Of a stretch of 60,401 bases of DNA, positions 52,366-60,401 are shown in pieces (positions within the stretch are counted from its first letter, which is position 1; each line of letters starts with the position of its first letter). Where the stretch lies: assembly GCA_900542195.1 (NCBI GenBank), contig UQNA01000009.1, forward strand, positions 1-60,401. The letters run 5' to 3'. The notes beneath the pieces are model-generated. The model did no database searches. It saw only the letters and a program-made list of their open reading frames with translations, and was not told the origin of the DNA. Position numbers and translations under genes: made by a program. The DNA comes from an uncultured Sutterella sp. Lineage in GTDB: Bacteria > Pseudomonadota > Gammaproteobacteria > Burkholderiales > Burkholderiaceae_F.

Positions 52366-53081
52366 CATACAGAAAAGACTGTTGTCTCATCGGCTACTTT
52401 TTTAGCAAAATCGATGAAGTTGTCTTTTGTCCCTACTACTACAATACAGTCGCCGACTTCTGCCGTCTCTTCCTGAGCTTTTCGCTCAATATCAAGCAAA
52501 ATCTCTTCTTCCGTCACTAAACCTAAGAGGTTCTTCGATACCTTTTTCCTAGTGGCAGAAATCAGAATAAGACCGAATCTGGCAAGATTGAAATTTCTAT
52601 ACGGGAACCCGACAAATTTCTTGGGAACTTCCAGCTTAGAGACCAAATACTCGGGCGTAACGCTAAGAGAAGTTACCTGTGAATGAAAATTCAGCTCGTT
52701 TGATAAATCTTCGGCCGCCCGTTTTTCAGGCGTCAGAATCCTGTCTATAGAAAAAGCCTCCAAAATAGATTGATGGAGGTCATCAATAGCGCGAGCAAAG
52801 ATTCTCTTGACCCCGCCCTCTTTCAAAAGAGCGACCGCCCGCAGACTTGAACGGAAATCCTCTCCGATCGCTACAATAGCTATATCGATATTCTTCAACG
52901 GAAGCATATTCAAGGAGCTCTTCTCCGAGCAGTCCATCATGTAGACGGAACTCAATTTGTCTTTAACTGCCTCCAGATTATTTTGTTTGTTATCCACGCC
53001 AATAACTTCATTCCCCAAGAGAGTCAGATTTATGGCGAGATTCCTCCCATAAGTTCCCAAGCCAATTACTAAATAACGCAT
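52365..53081 (-). CDS. KtrA/TrkA-type potassium channel regulatory subunit
   Basis: 238 residues. RCK N domain with NAD(H)/nucleotide-binding VIGLGTYGRN and acidic VIGVDNK; RCK C domain at about 150-235. It is a cytoplasmic ring that gates the adjacent ion-translocating subunit. It follows the channel gene by 10 bases in one operon and uses a TGA stop. It closely resembles single-RCK KtrA rather than the double-domain TrkA of E. coli. Confidence 0.92.
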   Translation of the reverse strand: MRYLVIGLGTYGRNLAINLTLLGNEVIGVDNKQNNLEAVKDKLSSVYMMDCSEKSSLNMLPLKNIDIAIVAIGEDFRSSLRAVALLKEGGVKRIFARAIDDLHQSILEAFSIDRILTPEKRAAEDLSNELNFHSQVTSLSVTPEYLVSKLEVPKKFVGFPYRNFNLARFGLILISATRKKVSKNLLGLVTEEEILLDIERKAQEETAEVGDCIVVVGTKDNFIDFAKKVADETTVFSV

Positions 53082-53091
53082 AACCTTCTCC

Positions 53092-54939
53092 TTAGTTAAT
53101 AATGACGTTTTCTGTCGGATACGTGCTGTCTATTTCTTTTTGTGCTCCTAAAAATCCCATAAGAATTGACAGTAATCCGACACGGCCTAAGAACATGGCC
53201 ATACAAAGGCTGTATTTAGAAGCAGAAGACAGTTCAGCAGTAATTCCCATTGATGAACCTACTGTAAACAATGCCGACATCACTTCAAAAATAATGTCTT
53301 TAAAACTCATCTGCGGTTCTAAAAACAGAAGTACAAAAGTAAAGAAAAAAACCAATAAAGTCGAAATGACCGCCACGCTGTAGGCTCTGTTTACAGCGGA
53401 AGCGGAAATTGTACGATTAAAGGCGGAAGGTTCTTTATGACCCGTAATCGTTGCCTTCAGACTCAGCAAAATAACCGCCAATGTATTCACTTTCACGCCG
53501 CCGGCCATTGACTGGGATGAGCCGCCCACCCACATTAAAAGGCAAACCATCAAAACAGTCGGAACGGCAAATTCGGCCGGATTAACGGAAGCAAATCCTG
53601 TAGTTCTCGGCAAAATAGCATTAAATAGAGATTGGATGACTTTTGTAGAAAAATCCATTCCTTTTAAAGTACCGTTATATTCAAAGATGAAAAAGAAAAT
53701 GGTTCCTAACGCTACCAATACCAATGACGTAATCAATACGAGTCTGGTATTCAAATCTACTCTAACCTTTGATTCGAATCTTTTGTCTTTCCAGATGGTT
53801 CCTTTGATTTTTCCAACAAGCTTGTCTTTATAGTTAATCAAAATCGGGAAACCGATAGAACCTAAAAACATCAGAAAAGAGATCTCTAAATAAAAGCTCT
53901 GAGAGCCCAACATTAGAGCTTGGTTGCTTAGACCATCTTTGATGGTGGAAAATCCCGCATTGCAGAAAGCGGACATGGAATGAAAGATCGAAAAAATCAA
54001 TCGATCGTGCGGGGATGCAAAAAGTTCGGGAGGCACCGACATGTAAATTGCAAATGCTCCAAGGCTTTCTATCACTAAGGTAAATCCAAGCATATACAGC
54101 ACAGTCGGCAAAACGGCATCCATGGATTTTGAATAAATAGCGTCTCTTATCAGCAGTTGGTTATAGATAGAAGCTGAGCCGGAATAGAAAATAGAGAATA
54201 CGCTGGTAAACGCAATAAGCCCTAATCCTCCTACCTGAATCAAAATTGAAAGAATCAACCATCCGAACGGCGTGAACATGGTTGAAATATCAAGAGGAGA
54301 TAGTCCGGTAACGCAGACGGCACTCGTAGCAATAAAAAAGGCGTCCGTATAACTGATAGGAACAGTTGTACTTTTGGGCAGCATGAATAAGAATGAACCA
54401 ATCAGAATTACAAATAAGAAACTGCTTGCTAAAAGCAAGGAAGGATTGGTCTTTTTTCTGTCAGCCAACTCCAGGCACTTGGCGCTTAAGAAAATAATGG
54501 AATAACTGATGAGCGTGAAAGTTAAAAAATCTTCGCTTTGCAAATACTCGAGAATATGATTCCTACTGTCAGGGCTCAAAAAAGCAATTAAGCACACAAG
54601 GACCAAAATATTGACTGCAATTCTCAGCCACCCGCTTTTTATAAAGTACTTTTTAAAATCGAAAATAAGAGCCAGAACAACAATGAAGCTGAACCAAGCC
54701 AAACATATGTGAAGGCAAATGAGAATTCTGTTCACATCCTTGGCGGTAGTGTTCAAGCCGTATAACGACGCTATCCCGACAAGCGCTCCGATGCAGAAAA
54801 AAATAGTTATGGCAATGCAGCTGATTCTGATCGCTTTAAGAATGAAAGACGGATCATGGAACTTAGAAATCTGCTCATGAGAATGGCGCCACAAAGAACG
54901 CTTTATGTTCTTTTCCAGCTGGCTAAGTTTCGAATTCAT
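53092..54939 (-). CDS. TrkH/KtrB-family potassium uptake channel with extended N-terminus
   Basis: 615 residues. Four pore loops with filter glycines are visible in order: CVTGLSPLD, FCNAGFS, RTTGFASV and TVGSSMG. The N-terminal 160 or so residues add about four further hydrophobic segments not found in classical KtrB (about 450 residues). The start ATG follows GGAAAGGTG. It pairs with the KtrA-like gene downstream to form a sodium- or proton-coupled K+ uptake system. Confidence 0.92.
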   Translation of the reverse strand: MNSKLSQLEKNIKRSLWRHSHEQISKFHDPSFILKAIRISCIAITIFFCIGALVGIASLYGLNTTAKDVNRILICLHICLAWFSFIVVLALIFDFKKYFIKSGWLRIAVNILVLVCLIAFLSPDSRNHILEYLQSEDFLTFTLISYSIIFLSAKCLELADRKKTNPSLLLASSFLFVILIGSFLFMLPKSTTVPISYTDAFFIATSAVCVTGLSPLDISTMFTPFGWLILSILIQVGGLGLIAFTSVFSIFYSGSASIYNQLLIRDAIYSKSMDAVLPTVLYMLGFTLVIESLGAFAIYMSVPPELFASPHDRLIFSIFHSMSAFCNAGFSTIKDGLSNQALMLGSQSFYLEISFLMFLGSIGFPILINYKDKLVGKIKGTIWKDKRFESKVRVDLNTRLVLITSLVLVALGTIFFFIFEYNGTLKGMDFSTKVIQSLFNAILPRTTGFASVNPAEFAVPTVLMVCLLMWVGGSSQSMAGGVKVNTLAVILLSLKATITGHKEPSAFNRTISASAVNRAYSVAVISTLLVFFFTFVLLFLEPQMSFKDIIFEVMSALFTVGSSMGITAELSSASKYSLCMAMFLGRVGLLSILMGFLGAQKEIDSTYPTENVIIN

Positions 54940-55316
54940 GATTCACCTTTCCTTCCTCTGCTGCATTTCCCAAGAGAAAGCCTTCAGAACAGAATTTCCC
55001 ACAAATCCCGGCACCGAATTCGTAATAATTACTTGCATCCTTGTTCGTGTAATGTTGTAACGTGAAAAGGATAAGGAAGAAATCGAAAAGAAGAATACTA
55101 TCGATCCTCAAATCGAGGCCTAGAATTCAGAACTGAAGAAAGGAAAAGCTGCTGAGTAAAATTCTTTGTATAGAAATTTTTGAAATTAAAGATATAGATT
55201 CAGCAAGTTGAAACTTTCACCCAATGGGTGTTTGTTATCCGTTGGCCGCTAACTATTTTGGTCACACAAAATATAGCGAAAAAGAAATATCTCTCGGTTC
55301 TCAGAGATAGAGTTAT
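54940..55316. other. intergenic region, no gene seen
   Basis: About 375 bases between the potassium operon and the ribosomal operon. It should hold the promoter of the K+ channel operon. A short ATCTCT...AGAGAT hairpin occurs at 55286-55312, beside the terminator of rplI. Confidence 0.4.
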
Positions 55317-55350
55317 TAAAAAAAAGACCTCTCAGCGTAAACCGAGAGGC
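55317..55350 (-). terminator. rho-independent terminator of the rplI operon
   Basis: CCTCTC and GAGAGG with a 10-base loop; on the minus strand eight T follow. It lies about 30 bases beyond the rplI stop. Confidence 0.88.
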
Positions 55351-55378
55351 CGTAAGTCAAAATTAAATTGACTGCAGA

Positions 55379-55828
55379 TTAAGCTTCAGCGACAACCTTA
55401 ACTACTACATCAGCGATGATGTCGTGGTGAAGGTCGATCTGGAGTGTGTATTCGCCAATAGCCTTGATTGCGCCCAATGGAGTGCGAACCTGGCTCTTGT
55501 GGATTTCGTAGCCGAGCTTATCAAGAGCTTCAGCAACATCCATATTAGTAACAGAACCGAACAAACGTCCGTCAACACCAGCCTTAGAAGCGATAGTAAG
55601 AACGATACCGTTGATCTTTTCTTTCAATTCTTCAGCCTTAGCAAGACGTTCTGCCTGAGCGCGTTCGAGCTCAGCACGCTTTGCATTGAATTCGTCCAAA
55701 GCAGCCTGTGTAGCACGTTTGGCTTTCTTTGTAGGAATCAAGTAGTTGCGGGCAAAACCATCTTTAACTTTGACGACGTCGCCAAGCTGACCAACATGAG
55801 GAATTGTTTCAAGAAGAATAACTTGCAT
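55379..55828 (-). CDS. rplI: 50S ribosomal protein L9
   Basis: 149 residues, standard length. The N-terminal MQVILLETIPHVGQLGDVV region and the motif for rRNA binding GFARNYLIPTKKA are present, with the long central helix and C-terminal domain following. Last gene of rpsF-priB-rpsR-rplI. Ribosome site GGAGG upstream of the ATG. Confidence 0.98.
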   Translation of the reverse strand: MQVILLETIPHVGQLGDVVKVKDGFARNYLIPTKKAKRATQAALDEFNAKRAELERAQAERLAKAEELKEKINGIVLTIASKAGVDGRLFGSVTNMDVAEALDKLGYEIHKSQVRTPLGAIKAIGEYTLQIDLHHDIIADVVVKVVAEA

Positions 55829-55842
55829 CTCTTTTCCTCCGA

Positions 55843-56115
55843 TTACTGGTTGTCAGTGTAAGCAAGAAGAGCAAGGAAGCGAGCGCGCTTAATTGCTGTA
55901 TCAAGCTGACGTTGATAACGTGCCTTAGTACCAGTCAAACGTGCAGGCATAATCTTGCCGTTTTCTTGGATGAAGTCACGAAGTGTGTCGATATCTTTGT
56001 AGTCGATCTGTTCAACATGATCAACTGTGAAGCGGCAGAATTTTTTGCGTTTGAAGAGCGCATTCTGCTGATTAGGGTTACGAGGTTTACCCTTTCCTTT
56101 GGCGCCAAAAGCCAT
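55843..56115 (-). CDS. rpsR: 30S ribosomal protein S18
   Basis: 90 residues. The core CRFTVDHVEQIDYKD, FIQENGKIMPARLTGTKA and the C-terminal RARFLALLAYTDN are characteristic of S18. It forms a heterodimer with S6 in the platform of the small subunit. It lies between priB and rplI, with 2 and 14 base gaps. Confidence 0.98.
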   Translation of the reverse strand: MAFGAKGKGKPRNPNQQNALFKRKKFCRFTVDHVEQIDYKDIDTLRDFIQENGKIMPARLTGTKARYQRQLDTAIKRARFLALLAYTDNQ

Positions 56116-56117
56116 GA

Positions 56118-56411
56118 TTAAACTCCTTTATCGTATTCCGTAATGTGTAGAACTAGCTTAGATGAACGTACTGAAGAAGTAGCGATGAATCCTCGAAGAA
56201 TTAACTGAGAACCAAGCTCTTCTTTACTGAGAACCTCTCCAATCTTGCCCAGTGCAACTGCGGTAAATTTGAAGTTGTTCTTCCTGTCGCTGTCAGCTTC
56301 TTGAGTCACACCGGTATGCTGAAATCCGCATTCACAGACCGCAACACCGGCCAAGGTGTATCTCAAAGCCTCTCGGCTGATTAACTGAGCTGACAGTTGG
56401 AAGCCGTTCAC
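56118..56411 (-). CDS. priB: primosomal replication protein PriB
   Basis: 97 residues, OB-fold, single-stranded DNA binding; part of the PriA-dependent replication restart system, found mainly in Beta- and Gammaproteobacteria. The core LSAQLISREALRYTLAGVAV and a C-terminal LHITEYDKGV are clear. It uses a GTG start with GAGG upstream. It is located between rpsF and rpsR as in related bacteria. Confidence 0.93.
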   Translation of the reverse strand: MNGFQLSAQLISREALRYTLAGVAVCECGFQHTGVTQEADSDRKNNFKFTAVALGKIGEVLSKEELGSQLILRGFIATSSVRSSKLVLHITEYDKGV

Positions 56412-56425
56412 CTAGAACCTCAGAA

Positions 56426-56848
56426 TTAGGCCTGTGGTTCTTCAGCTTTTTCTGCAGGTTCAGCAGCAGCTGGTTCTTCTGCCTTCTTAGCAGCTTCAGC
56501 AGCAGCGGCTTTGCGAGCCTCTTCTTTTTCAACAGCCTTCATCATTGGAGAAGGTTCTGTTTCAGCTTTCTTCATCTTGACAGTGAGGTGACGAAGAACG
56601 GCGTCGTTAAAACGGAAACCATTTTCGATTTCATCAAGGACTTCTGGACCGCATTCGATGTTCATAAGAACATAGTGAGCTTTAACAAGCTTTTCGATCG
56701 GGTAAGCCAACTGACGACGGCCCCAATCTTCAACGCGGTGTACTTTACCTCCGTGGCTTTCCACGAAAGTCTTATGACGTTCAATCATTGCCGGAACTTG
56801 TTCGCTTTGATCCGGGTGAACGATGAAACAAATCTCGTAATGACGCAT
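56426..56848 (-). CDS. rpsF: 30S ribosomal protein S6
   Basis: 140 residues. The S6 core (about 1-95) with MRHYEICFIVHPDQSEQVP and HYVLMNIECGPEVLDEIE is followed by an acidic, Ala/Glu-rich tail, which in E. coli S6 is the substrate of glutamate ligation by RimK. First gene of the ribosomal protein operon; the promoter probably lies in 56849-56974. Confidence 0.97.
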   Translation of the reverse strand: MRHYEICFIVHPDQSEQVPAMIERHKTFVESHGGKVHRVEDWGRRQLAYPIEKLVKAHYVLMNIECGPEVLDEIENGFRFNDAVLRHLTVKMKKAETEPSPMMKAVEKEEARKAAAAEAAKKAEEPAAAEPAEKAEEPQA

Positions 56849-56974
56849 TTAGCCTCCTTATGGTTTTTAGTCGCCCGGAGCGTCTTCCGGTGTGACAAGG
56901 ACTTCGAAAACGCGAAATTCTACACCTTTTTACACTTAAATAAAAAAGTTGAAGTCCGCGGTTTTGTAAATAAA

Positions 56975-57715
56975 TTAAGCAGTTCTTTGACGAACCGTCT
57001 CATAAAGACAGATTCCGGCAGCAACGGAAACGTTCAAACTTTCCACACTGCCGAACATCGGAATACTGGCAAGGTCAGAACAGCGTTTTCTGGTCAGCTG
57101 ACGCAATCCGTCGCCTTCGGCTCCGAGAACCCATGCGAACGGACCTGTCTGATTAAATTCAAAAATTGTTTTGGTTGCTTCCCCGGCCGTACCAACTACT
57201 TCAACACCGGCATCCTTTAATTCAACAATACTGGCGGCAAGGTTGGTCACGCGAACGAGAGGAATGCTTTCTGATGCCCCGGCACTTGCTTTGATAGCAG
57301 CCGGAGTCAAATCTGCAGATCTATCTTTAGGCACAACGACAGCCTGAACACCGGCTGCATCCGCAACTCTTAAACACGCGCCCAGATTTCTCGGATCGGT
57401 GACACCGTCCAGGATCAGCAAAAGAGTTTTCGGATTAATTGCGTCCATCAGATCATCAAAGCTCATCGCGCTTTCGATAGGCTTTGCTAAAGCCACCAAT
57501 CCTTGATGAGGAATGCCTCCTGATAATCCTTCCAATCTTTGATGATCGGCCTTCATGACTCGAACACCGGCTTTTGCCAGTTGCTCAAGAATCTGCTTCA
57601 TGCGTGCATCACGACGATTAGGATCGGCGTAAACAGCTTCAATAGTTGAAGGATCTTTTTTCAATCTTGCGCTGACTGCATGAAAGCCGGTCAGCACAGT
57701 ATTATTTTTTGCCAT
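56975..57715 (-). CDS. rlmB: 23S rRNA (guanosine-2251-2'-O)-methyltransferase
   Basis: 246 residues of the SpoU (TrmH) knotted methyltransferase family. N-terminal substrate-binding domain begins GFHAVSARLKKDPSTIEAVY, and the catalytic domain has LLILDGVTDPRNLGACLRVADAAGV and LGAEGDGLRQLTRKRCD-like motif with SLNVSVAAGICLYE. It lies 17 bases downstream of rnr and evidently in the same operon, as in E. coli. Confidence 0.96.
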   Translation of the reverse strand: MAKNNTVLTGFHAVSARLKKDPSTIEAVYADPNRRDARMKQILEQLAKAGVRVMKADHQRLEGLSGGIPHQGLVALAKPIESAMSFDDLMDAINPKTLLLILDGVTDPRNLGACLRVADAAGVQAVVVPKDRSADLTPAAIKASAGASESIPLVRVTNLAASIVELKDAGVEVVGTAGEATKTIFEFNQTGPFAWVLGAEGDGLRQLTRKRCSDLASIPMFGSVESLNVSVAAGICLYETVRQRTA

Positions 57716-57732
57716 TCTTCAAATCTGCCTTC

Positions 57733-60162
57733 TTATTTGGTTTTCGCAGCCGAAGCTCTTTTGGAGCGCGCCGAAGTCCTTTTCGGCGCCTTTTCTTCTT
57801 TTGCAGGCTCGGCTTTTGTTTTTTCTTTAGATGCTCTGGATCTAGACTTAGCAGAAGATGCTTTAGCTGCCTTCTTGGCAGGAGCCTCCTCAACCGGAAT
57901 AAATTCTATTCTGCGGTTCTCTAAGTCACAACGCATTAGTTTAACTCTAACAGGTGTACCTAATTTATAGACCTTGCCTGAGTAGGAGCCTTTCAGCTGA
58001 TTCAGTTTTTCGTCATAGACAAAGTAATCGGCGCCGAGCTCAGCAACGTGGATGGAACCTTCTACATAGTAGTCGTTCAAAGTAACAAAGATTGCAAACG
58101 GAGCTACTCCGGTCACCACTCCGCTGAACGTCTGTCCGATAAAGTCCCTCATGTAGTAGCACTTTAACCAGGCCATGACGTCGTAGCTGGCTTCATCTGC
58201 CCTTCTTTCGTATTCAGAGCACAACAAACCAAGTTTTTCCCAGGTTTCAATGTGAGGGATCTTCTTCGCACCTTCTTCAGATTCAGCCTCCGTCTTTCTA
58301 AGCTGGAGGGTTGTTTCAGACAGATCGGGCTCAACCAACAGTTTCGGAACGTAATGTTTACCAGCCAAAATTCCTCTGATAGCTCTATGGACCAACAAAT
58401 CCGGATAACGTCTGATCGGAGAAGTAAAGTGAGTGTATGCCTGATAAGCCAATCCGAAGTGGCCAAGGTTATGAGGACTGTAAACCGCCTGCTGCATGGA
58501 TCTCAGGAGCAGCATCTGAAGAGGAACCTTATCCGGTCTGTCTTTAATCTTATCCAGAACTTTGCAGTAATCTGCAGGTGTCGGCTTGTCTCCTCCTTCC
58601 AAAACCAATCCGAAAGGCGCAAGGCTGGCTCTGACCTTCTCCAACCTGTCTTCGCTGGGCGGTTCATGAACTCTGTAAAGGCATGGAGCTTTATTTAACT
58701 GCAAAAGATCTGCGGCGCATGTATTTGCCACCAGCATCATCTCTTCAATCAAGCGATGTGCATCGTTTCTCTCCCTTGGAAGAATTTTCTCAATCTTTCC
58801 CTGAGCATCGGCAACGATGTAAGTCTCGACGGTTTCAAAGTCCATTGCTCCTCGGTACTCCCGAGAAGTCAACAAAATTTTGAAGAGGTCATAAAGATCT
58901 TTTACATGAGGATAGACATCCTTCATCGCAAGGGCTGCCGGACCATTCGGATCTTGCAAAGCAAGCCAAACATTGTCGTAAATTAATCGAGCAGCCGAAC
59001 AAATGACTGCCGGGTAGAACTGATAGGCAATTACTTCTCCCTTACGGCTGAGAACGGCATCGCACACCAAAGTACACCGATCTACATTCGGATTTAAAGA
59101 ACACAGCCCATTAGAGAGCTCCTCAGGAAGCATAGGAATAACTTTCGTTGGAAAGTACACACTTGTCGTTCGTTCCTGTGCGTCTTTATCAATCGCAGAG
59201 CCTGGTTTTACATAATGTGAGACGTCAGCAATAGCAACGAGCAAGCGGTAGCTTCCGTCTTTTCCTATAGGTTCGCAATAAACCGCATCATCGAAGTCTT
59301 TTGCATCAGGACCGTCAATTGTCACAAACGGAATGTCTCTTAAATCAACCCGGTTTCTCAAATCAGTTTTTGTGACGTGATCTGAAAACTTTTTGACGGC
59401 CTCAAGAGTTGCTTCGGAAAATTTATGCGGAACACCGAACTTTCTAACGGCAATCTCGATTTCCATGCCTTTGTCTTCCGGTTTCCCAATGACTTCCTTC
59501 ATCGTCGCATGAGGGCGCAAGGACAAGAAACCGGCATCTTTCAGTTCAATTTCAACGACATCCCCCGGAGTAGCATTCTGGGTGTCTCCGTCAATAATAA
59601 AATCCTGCTGAATTCGCGGATCTTCGGGCTTAACAATCTTCCTGCCTTTCACGGGTTCGTACACTCCAACGATAGTCTTGAGTTTTCTTGAGACTACCTT
59701 ATGCACGGAGGCGATCATCTTATCTTTATAGTCGAAACCAACGCATGTGGCTTCAACTCTGTCGTCAGGAAGCAGTTTTTCCATTTCTTCATCAGGGATG
59801 AAGAGATCCGGCACATCCTCGTCGCAAATTAAAAAACCAAAGCCATTCTTATGAGCCTGGACCACGCCGGTATAGATTTTTTTGTCTCCGATGTAGCTAA
59901 TCTTATTAATGTGGTCACGTTTAATCTGTCCGTCTTTAACGAGCTGCTCAAGGACGTCTTTAACAAATGATGCGCTCACGCCGAATTTTTTAATCAGGCG
60001 AGTTATGAGGATCGACATTCCTATTTCACCTTGGCAGGAGCAAAGGTAATTCAAAAAACTCTCTTTGGCCTCACCAATAGTAGAAATCGGTTCGAAGTCT
60101 TCTTCCCATCTTGTCTCTTTAGATTTTTTTCTCGAAGTAATTTTGGGTTCCTCTTCAAGCAA
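57733..60162 (-). CDS. rnr: ribonuclease R
   Basis: 809 residues. N-terminal winged helix (about 25-90), cold-shock domains, RNB catalytic domain with DAKDFDDAVY (metal-binding Asp), S1 domain near 640-720 and a Lys/Ala/Ser-rich C-terminal tail. A 3'-5' exoribonuclease that degrades structured RNA. The start is TTG at 60162; the N-terminal helix requires an upstream start, but the ribosome site there is poor, so the true start is uncertain. It is the first gene of rnr-rlmB. Confidence 0.94.
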   Translation of the reverse strand: MLEEEPKITSRKKSKETRWEEDFEPISTIGEAKESFLNYLCSCQGEIGMSILITRLIKKFGVSASFVKDVLEQLVKDGQIKRDHINKISYIGDKKIYTGVVQAHKNGFGFLICDEDVPDLFIPDEEMEKLLPDDRVEATCVGFDYKDKMIASVHKVVSRKLKTIVGVYEPVKGRKIVKPEDPRIQQDFIIDGDTQNATPGDVVEIELKDAGFLSLRPHATMKEVIGKPEDKGMEIEIAVRKFGVPHKFSEATLEAVKKFSDHVTKTDLRNRVDLRDIPFVTIDGPDAKDFDDAVYCEPIGKDGSYRLLVAIADVSHYVKPGSAIDKDAQERTTSVYFPTKVIPMLPEELSNGLCSLNPNVDRCTLVCDAVLSRKGEVIAYQFYPAVICSAARLIYDNVWLALQDPNGPAALAMKDVYPHVKDLYDLFKILLTSREYRGAMDFETVETYIVADAQGKIEKILPRERNDAHRLIEEMMLVANTCAADLLQLNKAPCLYRVHEPPSEDRLEKVRASLAPFGLVLEGGDKPTPADYCKVLDKIKDRPDKVPLQMLLLRSMQQAVYSPHNLGHFGLAYQAYTHFTSPIRRYPDLLVHRAIRGILAGKHYVPKLLVEPDLSETTLQLRKTEAESEEGAKKIPHIETWEKLGLLCSEYERRADEASYDVMAWLKCYYMRDFIGQTFSGVVTGVAPFAIFVTLNDYYVEGSIHVAELGADYFVYDEKLNQLKGSYSGKVYKLGTPVRVKLMRCDLENRRIEFIPVEEAPAKKAAKASSAKSRSRASKEKTKAEPAKEEKAPKRTSARSKRASAAKTK

Positions 60163-60270
60163 ATTTATATGATTTGAAAATTGTAACTTCTATAAATCGA
60201 GGAGACATCTAAAAACCGCTCAGACTGGAGAAAGTCTCCCACGGAGCCTTAAATTCCAGTTCAAAGGGTT

Positions 60271-60315
60271 TGGTGCCCACGACTGGACTCGAACCATCAT
60301 CATCTTACGGGCACC
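60271..60315 (-). other. tRNA-like fragment (T arm plus acceptor stem and CCA)
   Basis: Read on the minus strand, GGTTCGAGTCC (T-loop-like) leads into GTGGGCA-CCA, closely matching the 3' end expected for the tRNA-Leu that starts at 60384 (5' GCCCATG). A 5' strand TGCCCGT (60307-60313) can pair with GTGGGCA over seven positions with two G-U pairs. There is no D arm or anticodon arm. It lies in the rnr leader, opposite in orientation to the tRNA-Leu. Confidence 0.5.
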
Positions 60316-60383
60316 AGCACCAAAATTATCTTACGGACTCATATTTGACAACCGGATTTGTTTGTGTAAAATCTTGGGTTCGT

Positions 60384-60401
60384 GCCCATGTGGCGAAATT
60401 G
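60384..60401 (+). tRNA. tRNA-Leu, 5' end only, cut by the window edge
   Basis: The last 18 bases, GCCCATGTGGCGAAATTG, match the 5' acceptor strand and start of the D arm of a bacterial tRNA-Leu (GCCCxxGTGGCGgAATTGGtAGAC). The anticodon is outside the window. It is divergent from rnr. Confidence 0.75.

Noticed and set aside
1..60401. CRISPR arrays, complete prophages, rRNA genes
   Set aside because: No regularly spaced repeats, phage structural genes or rRNA sequence were seen.

Overview
The window looks like the chromosome of a low-to-moderate GC betaproteobacterium of the order Burkholderiales, most plausibly the gut family Sutterellaceae (Parasutterella/Sutterella type). Reasons: Burkholderiales-style trimeric porins that all end in Phe, the order pmbA / yjgA (darP) / mog, the block rnr-rlmB-rpsF-priB-rpsR-rplI, PriB itself, and several Tat-exported flavoprotein or molybdenum reductases of the kind found in asaccharolytic gut anaerobes. 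This placement is inferred from reading the sequence; no database search was run.

Layout. 1-6180: four related porin genes, three in tandem on the minus strand and one inverted on the plus strand, sharing near-identical leaders and, for the tandem copies, near-identical terminators. A tyrosine recombinase gene split by a -1 frameshift lies between the two orientations. 6190-6540: a gene-free, structured-looking stretch. 6576-11463: a periplasmic tetraheme cytochrome plus Tat flavoprotein (fumarate-reductase-like) and a two-component system. 11633-21049: housekeeping genes (argH, ilvE, pmbA, darP, a MogA-esterase fusion, an MscS channel, gluQ, rhlE). 21876-26789: a winged-helix regulator, an orphan RNA ligase of the Rnl2 type, a FadL porin and a second Tat flavoprotein. 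27054-32003: sbcCD. 32822-35987: a protein with an IS3-transposase-like DNA-binding head and unknown tail, and a DASS-type anion transporter. 36081-38680: trpBA behind a T-box riboswitch. 38732-47867: a WYL regulator, alaC-hom-thrC, a PIN-PhoH ATPase, a DUF456 membrane protein and dnaB. 48345-54939: an AraC regulator, a molybdoenzyme with an in-frame TGA, its ferredoxin subunit, and a Ktr/Trk potassium system. 55379-60162: rnr-rlmB-rpsF-priB-rpsR-rplI. The right edge cuts into a tRNA-Leu gene.

The most striking element is the tryptophan locus. A complete T-box leader (specifier UGG, T-box UGGC, long terminator) precedes trpB, although T-boxes are essentially a Gram-positive device. The TrpA encoded with it has lost several standard active-site motifs. 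Together they suggest an acquired, tRNA-Trp-sensing unit that may serve indole salvage. Other points of interest are the porin/recombinase arrangement, the orphan RNA ligase, the MogA-esterase fusion, and the molybdoenzyme whose TGA sits where Trp is expected.
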